Source: an uncultured Acidobacteriota bacterium
GTDB taxonomy: Bacteria; Acidobacteriota; Terriglobia; Bryobacterales; Bryobacteraceae
Direction: 5' to 3'
DNA length: 57,040 nucleotides
NCBI GenBank assembly: GCA_900696665.1
Contig: CAADGY010000180.1
Location: 1 to 57,040, forward strand
Below, in pieces: positions 28,080-36,741 of this stretch (position 1 is the stretch's first letter; each line of letters opens with the position of its first letter). A model generated the notes under the pieces. That model saw nothing but the letters and a program-made list of their open reading frames with translations. It made no database searches and was not told where the DNA came from. Made by a program: the position numbers and the translations under genes.

Positions 28080-28106
28080 GATCCCACGCGCTGACGCCGT
28101 GGGATC
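28080..28106 (-). terminator. Likely terminator downstream of tRNA-Thr
   Basis: Arms GATCCCACG (28080-28088) and CGTGGGATC (28098-28106) with a 9-nt loop. On the minus strand the hairpin lies 23 nt after the tRNA 3' end and is followed by ACCGCTTTTG. The T-run is delayed, so efficiency is uncertain. Confidence 0.55.
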
Positions 28107-28129
28107 TGATTGATTTTATAGGGGAAGTC

Positions 28130-28205
28130 TGGAGCCACCCGCCGGGATCGAACCGGCGACCTGCTGATTACGAATCAGCCGCTCTACCAGCTGAGCTAGG
28201 GTGGC
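28130..28205 (-). tRNA. tRNA-Thr (anticodon CGT)
   Basis: 76 nt including an encoded CCA. Acceptor stem GCCACCC/GGGTGGC, D arm GCTC-AGCTGGTA-GAGC, anticodon stem GCTGA/TCAGC with loop TTCGTAA, T arm GCCGG-TTCGATC-CCGGC. The anticodon CGT reads ACG threonine codons. The tRNA borders the decayed island. Confidence 0.97.
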
Positions 28206-28306
28206 TTTTTGTTGAATCCTAGTAGCTTGCTCGCGTTCAGCCTATGCCCAAATGATACTACACCTGGATTCACCGGGCTTCGCACAACCTGTTTTGGGTG
28301 AACGGC

Positions 28307-28312
28307 TATAAT
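28307..28312 (+). promoter_or_regulatory. -10 box of nikR
   Basis: TATAAT lies 41 bases before the nikR ATG. No good -35 match is seen, consistent with a regulated promoter. I could not find the classic NikR GTATGA-N16-TCATAC dyad here. Confidence 0.5.
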
Positions 28313-28353
28313 TTTTGTAAGCGCTTGGAGAGCGCGAGTTCCCTGGAGACAAG

Positions 28354-28770
28354 ATGAGCGAATTGAGCCGGATCGGCGTGGCGATCGATTCCGATTTGCT
28401 TGCGAAATTTGATGAGTTGATCGCAAACCGGGGCTATACGAACCGATCGGAAGCATTCCGGGACCTGATCCGCGACGAGCTTGTTGAGAAGGTATGGGAG
28501 GGGCCGGAAAGTCCCGTGGTGGGAACGGTGACTCTGGTTTACAATCACCACGTGCGTTTGCTCGGCGACAAGCTCACCGACTTACAGCACGATCACTATC
28601 ACCTAATTCTTTCCACGATGCACGTTCACCTGGACCACGACAACTGCCTCGAGGTGCTCGTAGTGAAAGGTCGAGCGAAAGACGTAAAGAAGATTGCCGA
28701 CGCCCTCATCAGTACGAAGGGCGTAAAGCACGGGCGGCTGACCATCACGGCGTCCGGAGCCGAACTGTGA
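28354..28770 (+). CDS. nikR: Nickel-responsive transcriptional regulator NikR
   Basis: 138 residues, normal NikR length. Residues 1-48 are the ribbon-helix-helix DNA-binding domain ([31 protein letters not shown]). The C-terminal ACT-like domain has the full nickel set by alignment to the E. coli protein: H79, H90, H92 and C98 ([17 protein letters not shown]). It should act as a nickel sensor, usually repressing nickel uptake. No nickel transporter or hydrogenase/urease gene lies in the window, so its targets are elsewhere. Its stop overlaps the acpS start (GTGA). Confidence 0.95.
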   Translation: MSELSRIGVAIDSDLLAKFDELIANRGYTNRSEAFRDLIRDELVEKVWEGPESPVVGTVTLVYNHHVRLLGDKLTDLQHDHYHLILSTMHVHLDHDNCLEVLVVKGRAKDVKKIADALISTKGVKHGRLTITASGAEL

Positions 28771-29144
28771 TTGCCGGCACCGGTGTCGATCTCGTCGAAG
28801 TTCACCGGATCCGTCAAAGTATCGAACGGTTCGGAGTGCGGTTCATCGGGCGTGTGTTCACTCAGCGCGAGATCGCTTATGTGGAAAGAAAGGCCAACCG
28901 GTTTGAACGATACGCTGCCCGCTTCGCAGCCAAAGAAGCGGGCATGAAGGCCATCGGCACAGGGTGGAGGCGCGGTGTCCGCTGGCAGGATTTTGAAGTG
29001 GTGAACGAACGGTCCGGCAGACCCACTCTGCAATTCCACGGAGTAGCGGCCGAATTCGCCGCCGCGCTTGGCATCCGCCGTGTATCGCTCTCCCTCACCC
29101 ATACGGCGCAGCAGGCGCTGGCGTACGTGATTCTTGAGGACTGA
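28767..29144 (+). CDS. acpS: Holo-[acyl-carrier-protein] synthase
   Basis: 125 residues from GTG 28767, which overlaps the nikR stop. It transfers 4'-phosphopantetheine from CoA to acyl carrier protein. The magnesium ligands are in GVDLVE (D8) and FAAKEA (E57); VSLSLTHT is near the end. Frame upstream of the GTG is nikR in another frame, so this start is the sensible one. Confidence 0.94.
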   Translation: MIAGTGVDLVEVHRIRQSIERFGVRFIGRVFTQREIAYVERKANRFERYAARFAAKEAGMKAIGTGWRRGVRWQDFEVVNERSGRPTLQFHGVAAEFAAALGIRRVSLSLTHTAQQALAYVILED

Positions 29145-29205
29145 ATCAGGCAACCGCCGCCCGGTCCCGGACACGTGATTCCTGCTGTCACTTTTCTCTT
29201 GTGTT

Positions 29206-29211
29206 TACAAT
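29206..29211 (+). promoter_or_regulatory. -10 box placed for a leaderless galU transcript
   Basis: TACAAT ends 7 nt before ATG 29219, where a transcript would begin at or next to the start codon. The same arrangement recurs at 32029, 45936 and 47180. Confidence 0.5.
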
Positions 29212-29218
29212 GGATAAG

Positions 29219-30103
29219 ATGCTTCCGAAAGTACGCAAGGCGGTCTTTCCGGCAGCCGGCCTCGGCACCCGCTTCCTTCCGGCGACCAAAGCGCAACCAA
29301 AAGAAATGCTGCCGCTGGTGGATAAGCCCCTGATACAGTATGGCGTAGAAGAAGCCATTCATTCTGGAATTCAGAACATCATCATTATCACGGGTCGCGG
29401 AAAAACAGCGATAGAAGACCATTTCGATGTCAGCTTCGAGATGGAGCACCTGCTTGAGTCGCGCAACAAGAAGGACTTGCTGAATACCATCCGCAGCATC
29501 TCCGACATGATCAACGTCGCCTACGTGCGCCAGAAGGAAGCGATGGGGCTTGGCCACGCGGTGCTGCGCGCGAGGGAACTCATCGGACCGGAGCCGTTCG
29601 GAGTCGTGCTGTCGGACGACGTGATCGACGCCGAAGTGCCCTGCATGCGGCAACTACTCGATATCTACGAGTTCTACGGCGCCTCGGTGGTTGCGCTGAT
29701 GGAGGTGCCGAAGGACGTCATTTCGTCCTACGGGGTGGTGGACGCCGAACCCATCGCGCACAACGGAGCGCGAGACCGCCTGTTCCGTATCTGCAACATG
29801 GTGGAGAAACCCAGGCCCGATGAGGCGCCATCAAACCTGGCGATCATAGGCCGGTATGTGCTCACGCCCGAAATCTTCGACTCCATCGAATCGATCGAGC
29901 CCGGATCCGGCGGGGAGTTGCAGCTCACAGATGCGTTGAAACATCTGTTGCGAAGCCGGCCGATCTACGGGTTACGTTTTGAAGGCGCGCGATACGACGC
30001 GGGTGACAAGCTCGGCTTCTTGAAAGCCACTGTGGAGTTTGCACTGAAGCGCTACGATTTGGGCGAAGAGTTCCGCCAATACCTCAGTACTCTCAAATTA
30101 TAG
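29219..30103 (+). CDS. galU: UTP-glucose-1-phosphate uridylyltransferase
   Basis: 294 residues from ATG 29219, giving MLPKVRKAVFPAAGLGTRF, which aligns with the usual GtaB/GalU N-terminus; ATG 29210 and GTG 29201 are in-frame alternatives. Motifs: GLGTRFLPATKAQPKEMLP (nucleotide binding), VDKPLIQYGVEEA, GLGHAVLRA, and GGELQLTDA. It makes UDP-glucose for polysaccharides and envelope sugars. Complete. Confidence 0.95.
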   Translation: MLPKVRKAVFPAAGLGTRFLPATKAQPKEMLPLVDKPLIQYGVEEAIHSGIQNIIIITGRGKTAIEDHFDVSFEMEHLLESRNKKDLLNTIRSISDMINVAYVRQKEAMGLGHAVLRARELIGPEPFGVVLSDDVIDAEVPCMRQLLDIYEFYGASVVALMEVPKDVISSYGVVDAEPIAHNGARDRLFRICNMVEKPRPDEAPSNLAIIGRYVLTPEIFDSIESIEPGSGGELQLTDALKHLLRSRPIYGLRFEGARYDAGDKLGFLKATVEFALKRYDLGEEFRQYLSTLKL

Positions 30104-30111
30104 GAGACAGA

Positions 30112-32019
30112 TTGTCAACCGTCCCGACTGAATTACCGCTAAAGGCCAGCGAAGCCGCCGCGCTGTGCCAGGTCATCCTGGAACAGATAGACGGCAGGGA
30201 GCCGACCGGCGAATCCCGCGCCCTGATAGCCACCCGAATCGCGGAACTGAATTTGAACACCATCCGCGCCTATCCCGGCTCACTCGAAATGGATCCCACC
30301 CATCCTTCCACGTATTACCTCGCCATTGATGCGTTGACGGAAACTCGCGGAGTGCCCCTGCTTATGCATGTTACGCCCGCATCGTCGCCCGCTGCTCCAT
30401 TGTTCTCCAATGCGGTTTCCGTGGGGCGCGTGCGTCCCGGCGGAGAGCGTGAGATGCTGGTGAACGCCATTCCGTTTGCCTCTACGGATCACGAACAGAT
30501 ACGCCGTTTCGTACTTGAGCTGGACCGCTCGCTTCTGCCGCGCCCTCAGGGCGCGCAGCCTGCCATAGCTGTTGGTAACCGCCATCCGGAGATCAGCCTT
30601 CCCGCGGCGTTTCAGGCATTTCAGAAAATCCTCGATGCGACGGGTATCAACCTGGCGTCCACCGTGCAGCTATCGGCCACGCGCGAGATGACAACCGAGG
30701 AAGCGCTGGCGAACCGAGATGGCGAAAACCCGGTGTCAGCGGGCCACACGCGTGTTTCTATCCGGCATCTCTATCACGCCGGACTGTGGGCCGCCATCCG
30801 CTGTGGGTTCAGGCATGGCTATAACGCCGAAGCCGACCACATTATCATCACCGGCGATAACGACTCGCAAATCGCACAGTCGGTCGAGATGGGGAAAGAA
30901 GCGATTCGGCATGCTTCCGGATACACCAAATTCACCACCGATACATCGCGGCTTTTCGAGTTGCAGGCCGACACGCGGCATCCCGATCCCTGGCCGGATT
31001 CGGTCGTGCGGGAGCGCTATGAGCAGATCTTCGATGCCGGCGAGCGCAGTTGGATCGAACAGGAGTTCGCGGGCCCTTTCGATACCGGCGAAACTTCTTA
31101 CGTTCTGCGGCGCGACGAGATCGTCAGGCTCGCCGTGAAATTCGGGCGCAGCTTGAAGCTGAACGAAGAGCTTTACGACTACATCCAACAGGTGAAAGAA
31201 CAGGAGCCTGCCCGGCGGACTTTTGATTTCGAGCCCTCTCTGGATGAAGCGGACACGCTCACTACACCGCAAGAGCTGATTTTCTACATGCACTGGTTAA
31301 AGGCCCGTGGACGAGCCGCTCAACTTGTTCCACCGAACCTCGGCTTCAAGAAGCGGCAGGCCTATCCGGTGGCGATCAAAACGGGTCCGAAAAGCGGCGC
31401 CGGCCTGGAGGATTACGTCCAACACAAGATGTGGCCGGAACTGTTGCCCCGCGTGATCGGCGAATACGGCGGAAAGCCACTGGAAGAACTCGCCGCGCGA
31501 GTAAGCCTGCTGGCCGCTGTAGCCCGCCGTTTCAATGGCACGCTCAGCGTCCATTCGGGGAGTGGAAAACAGGCCGAGGTGCTCGAACACATCGGGCGGA
31601 GCACCGCGGGCAGAGTGAATTACAAAATATCCGGCGAGCTACAGTTACAGTTGTTTGATGTTCTCTCCGAACAGCCGGCGGGAAGCCAGTGGCGTCAGTT
31701 GTACGAACGCATGGCGGACCGCTGCAACCGGTTTGCCGAACAAGGCGCGTTCGGCGCCGAGAGCGAACTGGCTGCAAAATACATTGACATGGGCCGCGGG
31801 TATTATTTGGGCAATGCCGCCGCCGGACGCGTGGACGGAAACCTGTTTCTCGTTTTCTGGGCCGGCAACATGGTTGGTACGCGCGACACTGCCGCTCCGG
31901 ATGGAGATCATCGTTTTTTTAAAGAGAAGATCGACGAACTTCCCGAGGAACTCGTCCAGGAAGTGCAGCGGCGCAATATCGAGTATATTGTTTGGCTCGC
32001 ACGCCACCTGAAAGGGTAG
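30112..32019 (+). CDS. Tagaturonate/fructuronate epimerase (UxaE)-like protein
   Basis: 635 residues from TTG 30112, with GGAGACAGA just before it. Recognisable blocks are SIRHLYHAGLWAAIRCGF, AEADHIIITGDND, YTKFTTDTSRLFELQAD, NGTLSVHSGSGKQAEVLEHI and YYLGNAAAGRVDGNLFLVFW. I assign the UxaE family (PF16257) from the ADH...TKFT...HSGSGK order; UxaE interconverts tagaturonate and fructuronate. His and Asp/Glu residues in these motifs could hold a metal. It is longer than typical UxaE (about 480), with extra N-terminal sequence. Follows galU by 8 bp, precedes an exported TIM-barrel isomerase by 21 bp. Confidence 0.55.
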   Translation: MSTVPTELPLKASEAAALCQVILEQIDGREPTGESRALIATRIAELNLNTIRAYPGSLEMDPTHPSTYYLAIDALTETRGVPLLMHVTPASSPAAPLFSNAVSVGRVRPGGEREMLVNAIPFASTDHEQIRRFVLELDRSLLPRPQGAQPAIAVGNRHPEISLPAAFQAFQKILDATGINLASTVQLSATREMTTEEALANRDGENPVSAGHTRVSIRHLYHAGLWAAIRCGFRHGYNAEADHIIITGDNDSQIAQSVEMGKEAIRHASGYTKFTTDTSRLFELQADTRHPDPWPDSVVRERYEQIFDAGERSWIEQEFAGPFDTGETSYVLRRDEIVRLAVKFGRSLKLNEELYDYIQQVKEQEPARRTFDFEPSLDEADTLTTPQELIFYMHWLKARGRAAQLVPPNLGFKKRQAYPVAIKTGPKSGAGLEDYVQHKMWPELLPRVIGEYGGKPLEELAARVSLLAAVARRFNGTLSVHSGSGKQAEVLEHIGRSTAGRVNYKISGELQLQLFDVLSEQPAGSQWRQLYERMADRCNRFAEQGAFGAESELAAKYIDMGRGYYLGNAAAGRVDGNLFLVFWAGNMVGTRDTAAPDGDHRFFKEKIDELPEELVQEVQRRNIEYIVWLARHLKG

Positions 32020-32028
32020 CGTTCCGCC

Positions 32029-32034
32029 TATAAT
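32029..32034 (+). promoter_or_regulatory. -10 box for a leaderless isomerase transcript
   Basis: TATAAT is 6 nt before ATG 32041. Confidence 0.5.
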
Positions 32035-32040
32035 ACTGGC

Positions 32041-33075
32041 ATGCGTCGCAGAAGCTTTCTCGCGGCTGCCTCCGTGGCGGCAGTGCCGCCGGTTCCCGCG
32101 GCGCCCAACGTAAAACACGGCGTGGACCTCTTCAGCCTGCGCTCACAGGCTTGGACCGCCTTCGAATATCTCGCTTATTGTGCGAAGCTGAACGCCAAGG
32201 TCGTTCACTTTTCCGAGATCCGTTTTCTCGGTGGACTCGATCCTTCCCATCTGCGTAAGGTGCGCGCACGGGCCGAAGAGTTCGGCATCGAGATCGAAAT
32301 CGGGATGCGCTCCATCTGCCCCACCTCCAAATTATTTGATCCCTCGCAGGGCACGGCGGAGCAACAACTCGAGCGCATGATCGAAGCCGCGGCGATCATT
32401 GGTTCTCCCATCGTGCGGGCGTTCCTCGGCTCCATGGCCGACCGCACAGGCTCCATCCCCATCGAGCGTCACATCGAAAACACGGTGAAAGTGCTGCGCT
32501 CCGTCAAGTCGCGAGCCGAGTCGAAAGGCATCAAAATCGCCATCGAAAACCATGCAGGCGATATGCAGGGCCGTGAATTGAAGATGCTCATCGAAGAGGC
32601 GGGCAAAGATTTCACCGGCGCCTGTATCGATTCGGGGAACCCGCTATGGACGATCGAGGATCCGCACGTGACTCTCGATCACCTGCATCCTTACGTCCTC
32701 ACCAGTCACGTCCGCGATAGCGCTGTCTGGCGCGTGCCGGAAGGCGCAGCCGTGCAGTGGGTACGCATGGGCGAGGGAAACGTCAAGATTGACGAGTATG
32801 TACGCAAGTACCTCGCGCTCTGTCCGGGAAAAGCACTGTCCCTTGAAATCATCGTGACGCAGCCACGCACGTTCGCGTTCTCAAAACCGGAGTTTTGGGA
32901 CGGCTACCGACGGATGCCTGCGTGGGAATTCGCCCGGTTCCTCCAACTGGCGGACGAAGGAACGCCGAGGCAGCCAACGCCCGCCGCTGACAAAGATGCC
33001 GCCGCTGCGCGCGAGCGCGAAGACCTCGAGGCCAGTGCGCGTTACATGGAGCGGTTGCTCGGCGCCGCAGCGTAG
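32041..33075 (+). CDS. Exported sugar phosphate isomerase/epimerase-like TIM barrel (xylose-isomerase-like)
   Basis: 344 residues. The N-terminus MRRRSFLAAASVAAV is Tat-type. The body is an AP-endonuclease-2/xylose-isomerase-like barrel: VVHFSEIRFLGG, IAIENHAGD with metal Glu, ACIDSGNPLWTIEDP, LTSHVRDSAVW and LSLEIIVTQP. The residues that hold the metal (Glu, Asp, His, Glu) look present. A charged Ala/Glu tail closes it. Exported forms are frequent in this lineage and act on unknown sugars or cyclitols. Confidence 0.82.
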   Translation: MRRRSFLAAASVAAVPPVPAAPNVKHGVDLFSLRSQAWTAFEYLAYCAKLNAKVVHFSEIRFLGGLDPSHLRKVRARAEEFGIEIEIGMRSICPTSKLFDPSQGTAEQQLERMIEAAAIIGSPIVRAFLGSMADRTGSIPIERHIENTVKVLRSVKSRAESKGIKIAIENHAGDMQGRELKMLIEEAGKDFTGACIDSGNPLWTIEDPHVTLDHLHPYVLTSHVRDSAVWRVPEGAAVQWVRMGEGNVKIDEYVRKYLALCPGKALSLEIIVTQPRTFAFSKPEFWDGYRRMPAWEFARFLQLADEGTPRQPTPAADKDAAAAREREDLEASARYMERLLGAAA

Positions 33076-33177
33076 GCGGTCGGTCAGGTAAAGGTTAATA
33101 AGGTGCTAATCACCCTTTTCTCTGCATAATGTGGTATTATTCGCTCACATATTCATGAGATTGTTAGGAGGTTCGCT

Positions 33178-36100
33178 TTGGATCATCGTTATCTTAGCGC
33201 CACCTTGAGGGGTGCGCTGGTTATCTTCTTTGCTACAGGAATGCTGTTCGGACAATCGCAGGACGCCAGAGGAAATATTGTTGGCCGTGTTACGGATGCC
33301 TCCGGCGCAGTGATTCCCGGTGCCGATGTCCGGGCCACGAATGCCGCGACTGGTGTCGTCGCGGCATCGAAAACCAACGAATCTGGTAACTACACGCTGC
33401 CCTATCTCGTACCGGCGATCTACTCTATCACGGCGGAACTGCCCGGCTTCAAGAGGTTTACGCGCGAAAATGTGCAGGTGCGTGTTAACGAGAATATCGA
33501 GCTGAACATTGAGATGACGATCGGCGACGTGTCCGAATCGGTGCAGGTCACGGCCGAAACGCCGCTGCTTTCCACGGCTGAGGCATCTCTCGGACAGGTC
33601 GTCGACGAGCGCCGGATCGCTGAACTGCCGCTGTTTGCGGGCAATGCAATGGACCTGGTTCACTTGGCGCCCGGAACGGTAAACGGCACGGATATGCGGC
33701 TCCGCAAAGCACCGTTCAACAATGCTCCATCGCAGTTTTCTACCGATGGGAGCGGCAACTACGGGAATCAGTTCACCATCGACGGCGTTGCCAACGTCTA
33801 CTCCGATGGCACCAGCCCCCGAGTCGCATTCTCTCCTCCGACAGCATCCCTGTCGGAGTTCAAGGTACAGACTTCATCATTTGACGCCTCCATCGGACGC
33901 ACGCTGGGCGCGCTCGTTAACGTCAGCACAAAGGGCGGCACCAACTCGATCCACGGGCAGGCGTGGTGGTGGCTCCGGCACTCGGCGTTTGACGCGCCGA
34001 CCATTTATCAAAACCGCGCCGGGCGGGGAGTTCCAGTGTATCGGGACAATCGCTACGGACTGGCCGGCGGCGCTCCGGTCTATCTACCGAAGATCTATAA
34101 CGGCAAGAATCGTACTTTCTGGTTTTTCACCTGGGAGGCGAACAAGTTCGGCGATCCCAACGTGGGCGGATCGATGACGTCGACCGTGCCGCGCGAGGCC
34201 TGGCGCAACGGCGACCTTTCCGATCTGCTGAAGCTCGGGAGCAACTACCAGCTATACGATCCGGCCACCATTGCTCCGGCGGCAAACGGGCGCTACAGCC
34301 GGCTGCCGCTGCCGAATAATGTCTTCCCCGCCAGCCGAATCCATCCGGTCGCCCGAAAACTTCTCGAACTGTACCCCATGCCGACTCAACCAGGCACTAA
34401 CGACGGCCGCAACAATTTCTTTGCCTCGGTGCCGGCCAAGGAGGATTATTGGACCACCATTGGGCGTGTCGACCACGCTTTCAGCGAGAGAAGCCGCATG
34501 TTCATCCGCTGGCACCGCGATTTCTGGGAAGAAGATAAAAATCGCACCTTCGACAACAACGTCAACGGCATTATCCTGAATCGCATCAATCGCGGAATCG
34601 CGCTGGATCAGGTATATATGTTCAGCCCGAGCCTGATTCTGAACTTCCGGTACGGCCTGTCCCAGCAGGAGTTCCCGGAACACCGTGTGAGCCGCGGGAT
34701 CGACCTGACGTCGCTAGGGTTTTCCCAGAATCTGGCCAGTCTGGTGGATTCCAGCGCCGCCACCATTCCTCGCACTGCGGTCGGATCGCTCACATCGCTG
34801 AGCGGTTGGGAATCAGGAGACGGCGTGACGGCTTCCCTCAGTCACACTTTTGTTGGGAACTTCACCTGGATGAAGGGCGACCACAATATACGCTTCGGTC
34901 CCGAATACACGGTTTTCCGGGAGTTCCGGAACCGCTTCCCGCAATCGACTGCGCCGGACCTCAGTTTCTCGGCCACGTGGGCCCGCGGTCCCTTCGACAA
35001 CAGCCCGAATCCGCCCGTGGGCGCCGAGTTCATCTCGCTGCTCGCGGGCATTCCGGGTGGCAGCATGGTGGCAGCCGGCAGCTATGCGGAGCAGGATACC
35101 TATACCGCGTTTTACATCCAGGACGACTGGAAAGCATCGCGCAAACTGACCTTGAACCTCGGGTTGCGTCTGGAGCATGAATCGCCCATCACCGAGCGTT
35201 TCAATCGCAGCGTGACGCAGTTCGACGCTACCAGTGCGAATCCGATCGAAGCCGGGGCGATTGCCAATTACGCCAGAAACCCGATCCCTGAACTGCCGGT
35301 TGAAAGGTTTAAAGTCAAGGGCGGCGTCACGTTTGCGGGCGCCGGCGGGAACCCACGGGAGTACTGGAATGGGCAGACATTGAACTTTTCGCCGCGTATC
35401 GGCCTGGCTTACCAGTTGAAGCCCAAAACAGTGATTCGCGCCGGCTATGGCATCTTCTATACCTCGATCGGCGTGATGTACACAAATTCCAATCAGGCGG
35501 GCTTCAGCCGAAGTACTCCTATTGAAGCAACCAACGATAATGGCCTGACCTGGAACGCGGCGCTCGACAACCCGCTGCCAGGCGGGCTGCTTCCGGTTCT
35601 TGGCGCGGCTGGCGGCCTGGAGACGACTCTCAACCAGAACACCACCTTTTTTGCGAAAGACCGTCGAGCGCCGTACGCACAGCGCTGGTCGTTCGGTCTG
35701 CAGCAAGAGGTGGGAGGAGGAGTGATGGTGGAGTCCTCCTATGTGGGTAACCGCAGTACCGGTCTGGGCATGACGCGCCTCATCAGTTACACTCCCGCCG
35801 AATACCTTAGCAAATCCCCCACCCGCGACCAGAGAACCATAGACTTTCTAAGTGCCAATTCTCCTAATCCATTCTTCGGACTGAACCCGCAGTTCACCAG
35901 TTCGACTATTTCGCGCGGGCAGTTGCTCACGCAATACCCGCATTACCATACCAATTCGTCCTACGTCGACAGCGTTGGCTACTCCTGGTATCACTCCTTG
36001 CAGTCGCGTCTGGAGAAGCGCTTTTCGAGAGGTTACACGCTACAGATAGCCTACACCTGGTCGAAGGCTATGGAAGCGACGCAGTTGCTAAACAGCTCCG

Positions 36101-36663
36101 ATCTGATGCCTTACGAATCTCTGTCGGCCCTCGACCGCCCGCACCGGCTGACTGGGAGCGGCATCTGGGAGTTGCCGTTCGGCAGGAACCGGAAGTGGGG
36201 CTCTCGAATGCCCGCCTTTCTGGAATTCTTCGCCGGCGGGTGGCAGATAAGCGGTGTCTTCCAACGTCAAAGCGGCCATCCGCTGGAGTTCGGCCAAGCG
36301 CTGTTTATCGGCGACTCGGCGACGATCGTGCTGCCCAAAAGCGAGCGGAACACCGATCGCTGGTTTAATACTTCGGTATTCAACCGGAACTCGCAGCAGC
36401 AACTCGGAGCCAATATTCGGACTTCGCCATTGCGGTACTCGAATATCCGAGCTGATTCGCAGCGGCGCTGGGATTTCTCGGCCCGCAAGACGTTCCGAAT
36501 CCGTGAAGGCATGTCGATGGTGTTCCGCGGTGATACGTTCAACGCGCTGAACGAAGTGGTGCTCCGTGGGCCGAACACGTCGGTTACCAGCTCCGCATTC
36601 GGCACGGTCACAGCACAGGAGCCGCCGCGTTCCTGGCAGTTTTCATTGACGCTGCAGTTCTGA
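33178..36663 (+). CDS. Oar-like TonB-dependent receptor with carboxypeptidase-regulatory domain
   Basis: 1161 residues from TTG 33178, supported by a near-perfect AGGAGG six bases upstream. A signal peptide (LVIFFATGMLFGQ) precedes a carboxypeptidase-regulatory-like domain (about 32-110; GRVTDASGAVIPGADV), a plug (about 120-260; NQFTIDGVANVYSDG, GRTLGALVNVSTKGGTN) and a barrel ending in LTLQF. It is the same architecture as the receptor at 24.2-27.6 kb, though the sequences differ widely. It stands just before the 38-44.8 kb metabolic cluster and may import its substrate (inferred). Confidence 0.93.
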   Translation: MDHRYLSATLRGALVIFFATGMLFGQSQDARGNIVGRVTDASGAVIPGADVRATNAATGVVAASKTNESGNYTLPYLVPAIYSITAELPGFKRFTRENVQVRVNENIELNIEMTIGDVSESVQVTAETPLLSTAEASLGQVVDERRIAELPLFAGNAMDLVHLAPGTVNGTDMRLRKAPFNNAPSQFSTDGSGNYGNQFTIDGVANVYSDGTSPRVAFSPPTASLSEFKVQTSSFDASIGRTLGALVNVSTKGGTNSIHGQAWWWLRHSAFDAPTIYQNRAGRGVPVYRDNRYGLAGGAPVYLPKIYNGKNRTFWFFTWEANKFGDPNVGGSMTSTVPREAWRNGDLSDLLKLGSNYQLYDPATIAPAANGRYSRLPLPNNVFPASRIHPVARKLLELYPMPTQPGTNDGRNNFFASVPAKEDYWTTIGRVDHAFSERSRMFIRWHRDFWEEDKNRTFDNNVNGIILNRINRGIALDQVYMFSPSLILNFRYGLSQQEFPEHRVSRGIDLTSLGFSQNLASLVDSSAATIPRTAVGSLTSLSGWESGDGVTASLSHTFVGNFTWMKGDHNIRFGPEYTVFREFRNRFPQSTAPDLSFSATWARGPFDNSPNPPVGAEFISLLAGIPGGSMVAAGSYAEQDTYTAFYIQDDWKASRKLTLNLGLRLEHESPITERFNRSVTQFDATSANPIEAGAIANYARNPIPELPVERFKVKGGVTFAGAGGNPREYWNGQTLNFSPRIGLAYQLKPKTVIRAGYGIFYTSIGVMYTNSNQAGFSRSTPIEATNDNGLTWNAALDNPLPGGLLPVLGAAGGLETTLNQNTTFFAKDRRAPYAQRWSFGLQQEVGGGVMVESSYVGNRSTGLGMTRLISYTPAEYLSKSPTRDQRTIDFLSANSPNPFFGLNPQFTSSTISRGQLLTQYPHYHTNSSYVDSVGYSWYHSLQSRLEKRFSRGYTLQIAYTWSKAMEATQLLNSSDLMPYESLSALDRPHRLTGSGIWELPFGRNRKWGSRMPAFLEFFAGGWQISGVFQRQSGHPLEFGQALFIGDSATIVLPKSERNTDRWFNTSVFNRNSQQQLGANIRTSPLRYSNIRADSQRRWDFSARKTFRIREGMSMVFRGDTFNALNEVVLRGPNTSVTSSAFGTVTAQEPPRSWQFSLTLQF

Positions 36664-36741
36664 AGGCGGCCAACGGGTGATACGCCGGTTCGCTTGCTGA
36701 TCCAATTGCAGTGGGCAGAGGCAGGCGATCCGGCATCAACG

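Noticed and set aside
28206..28353. NikR operator upstream of nikR
   Set aside because: No GTATGA-N16-TCATAC dyad or close variant was found by eye.
33100..33125. Weak hairpin GGTG-CTAAT-CACC followed by CTTTT as a terminator before the second receptor
   Set aside because: Only a 4-bp core stem; too weak to call.
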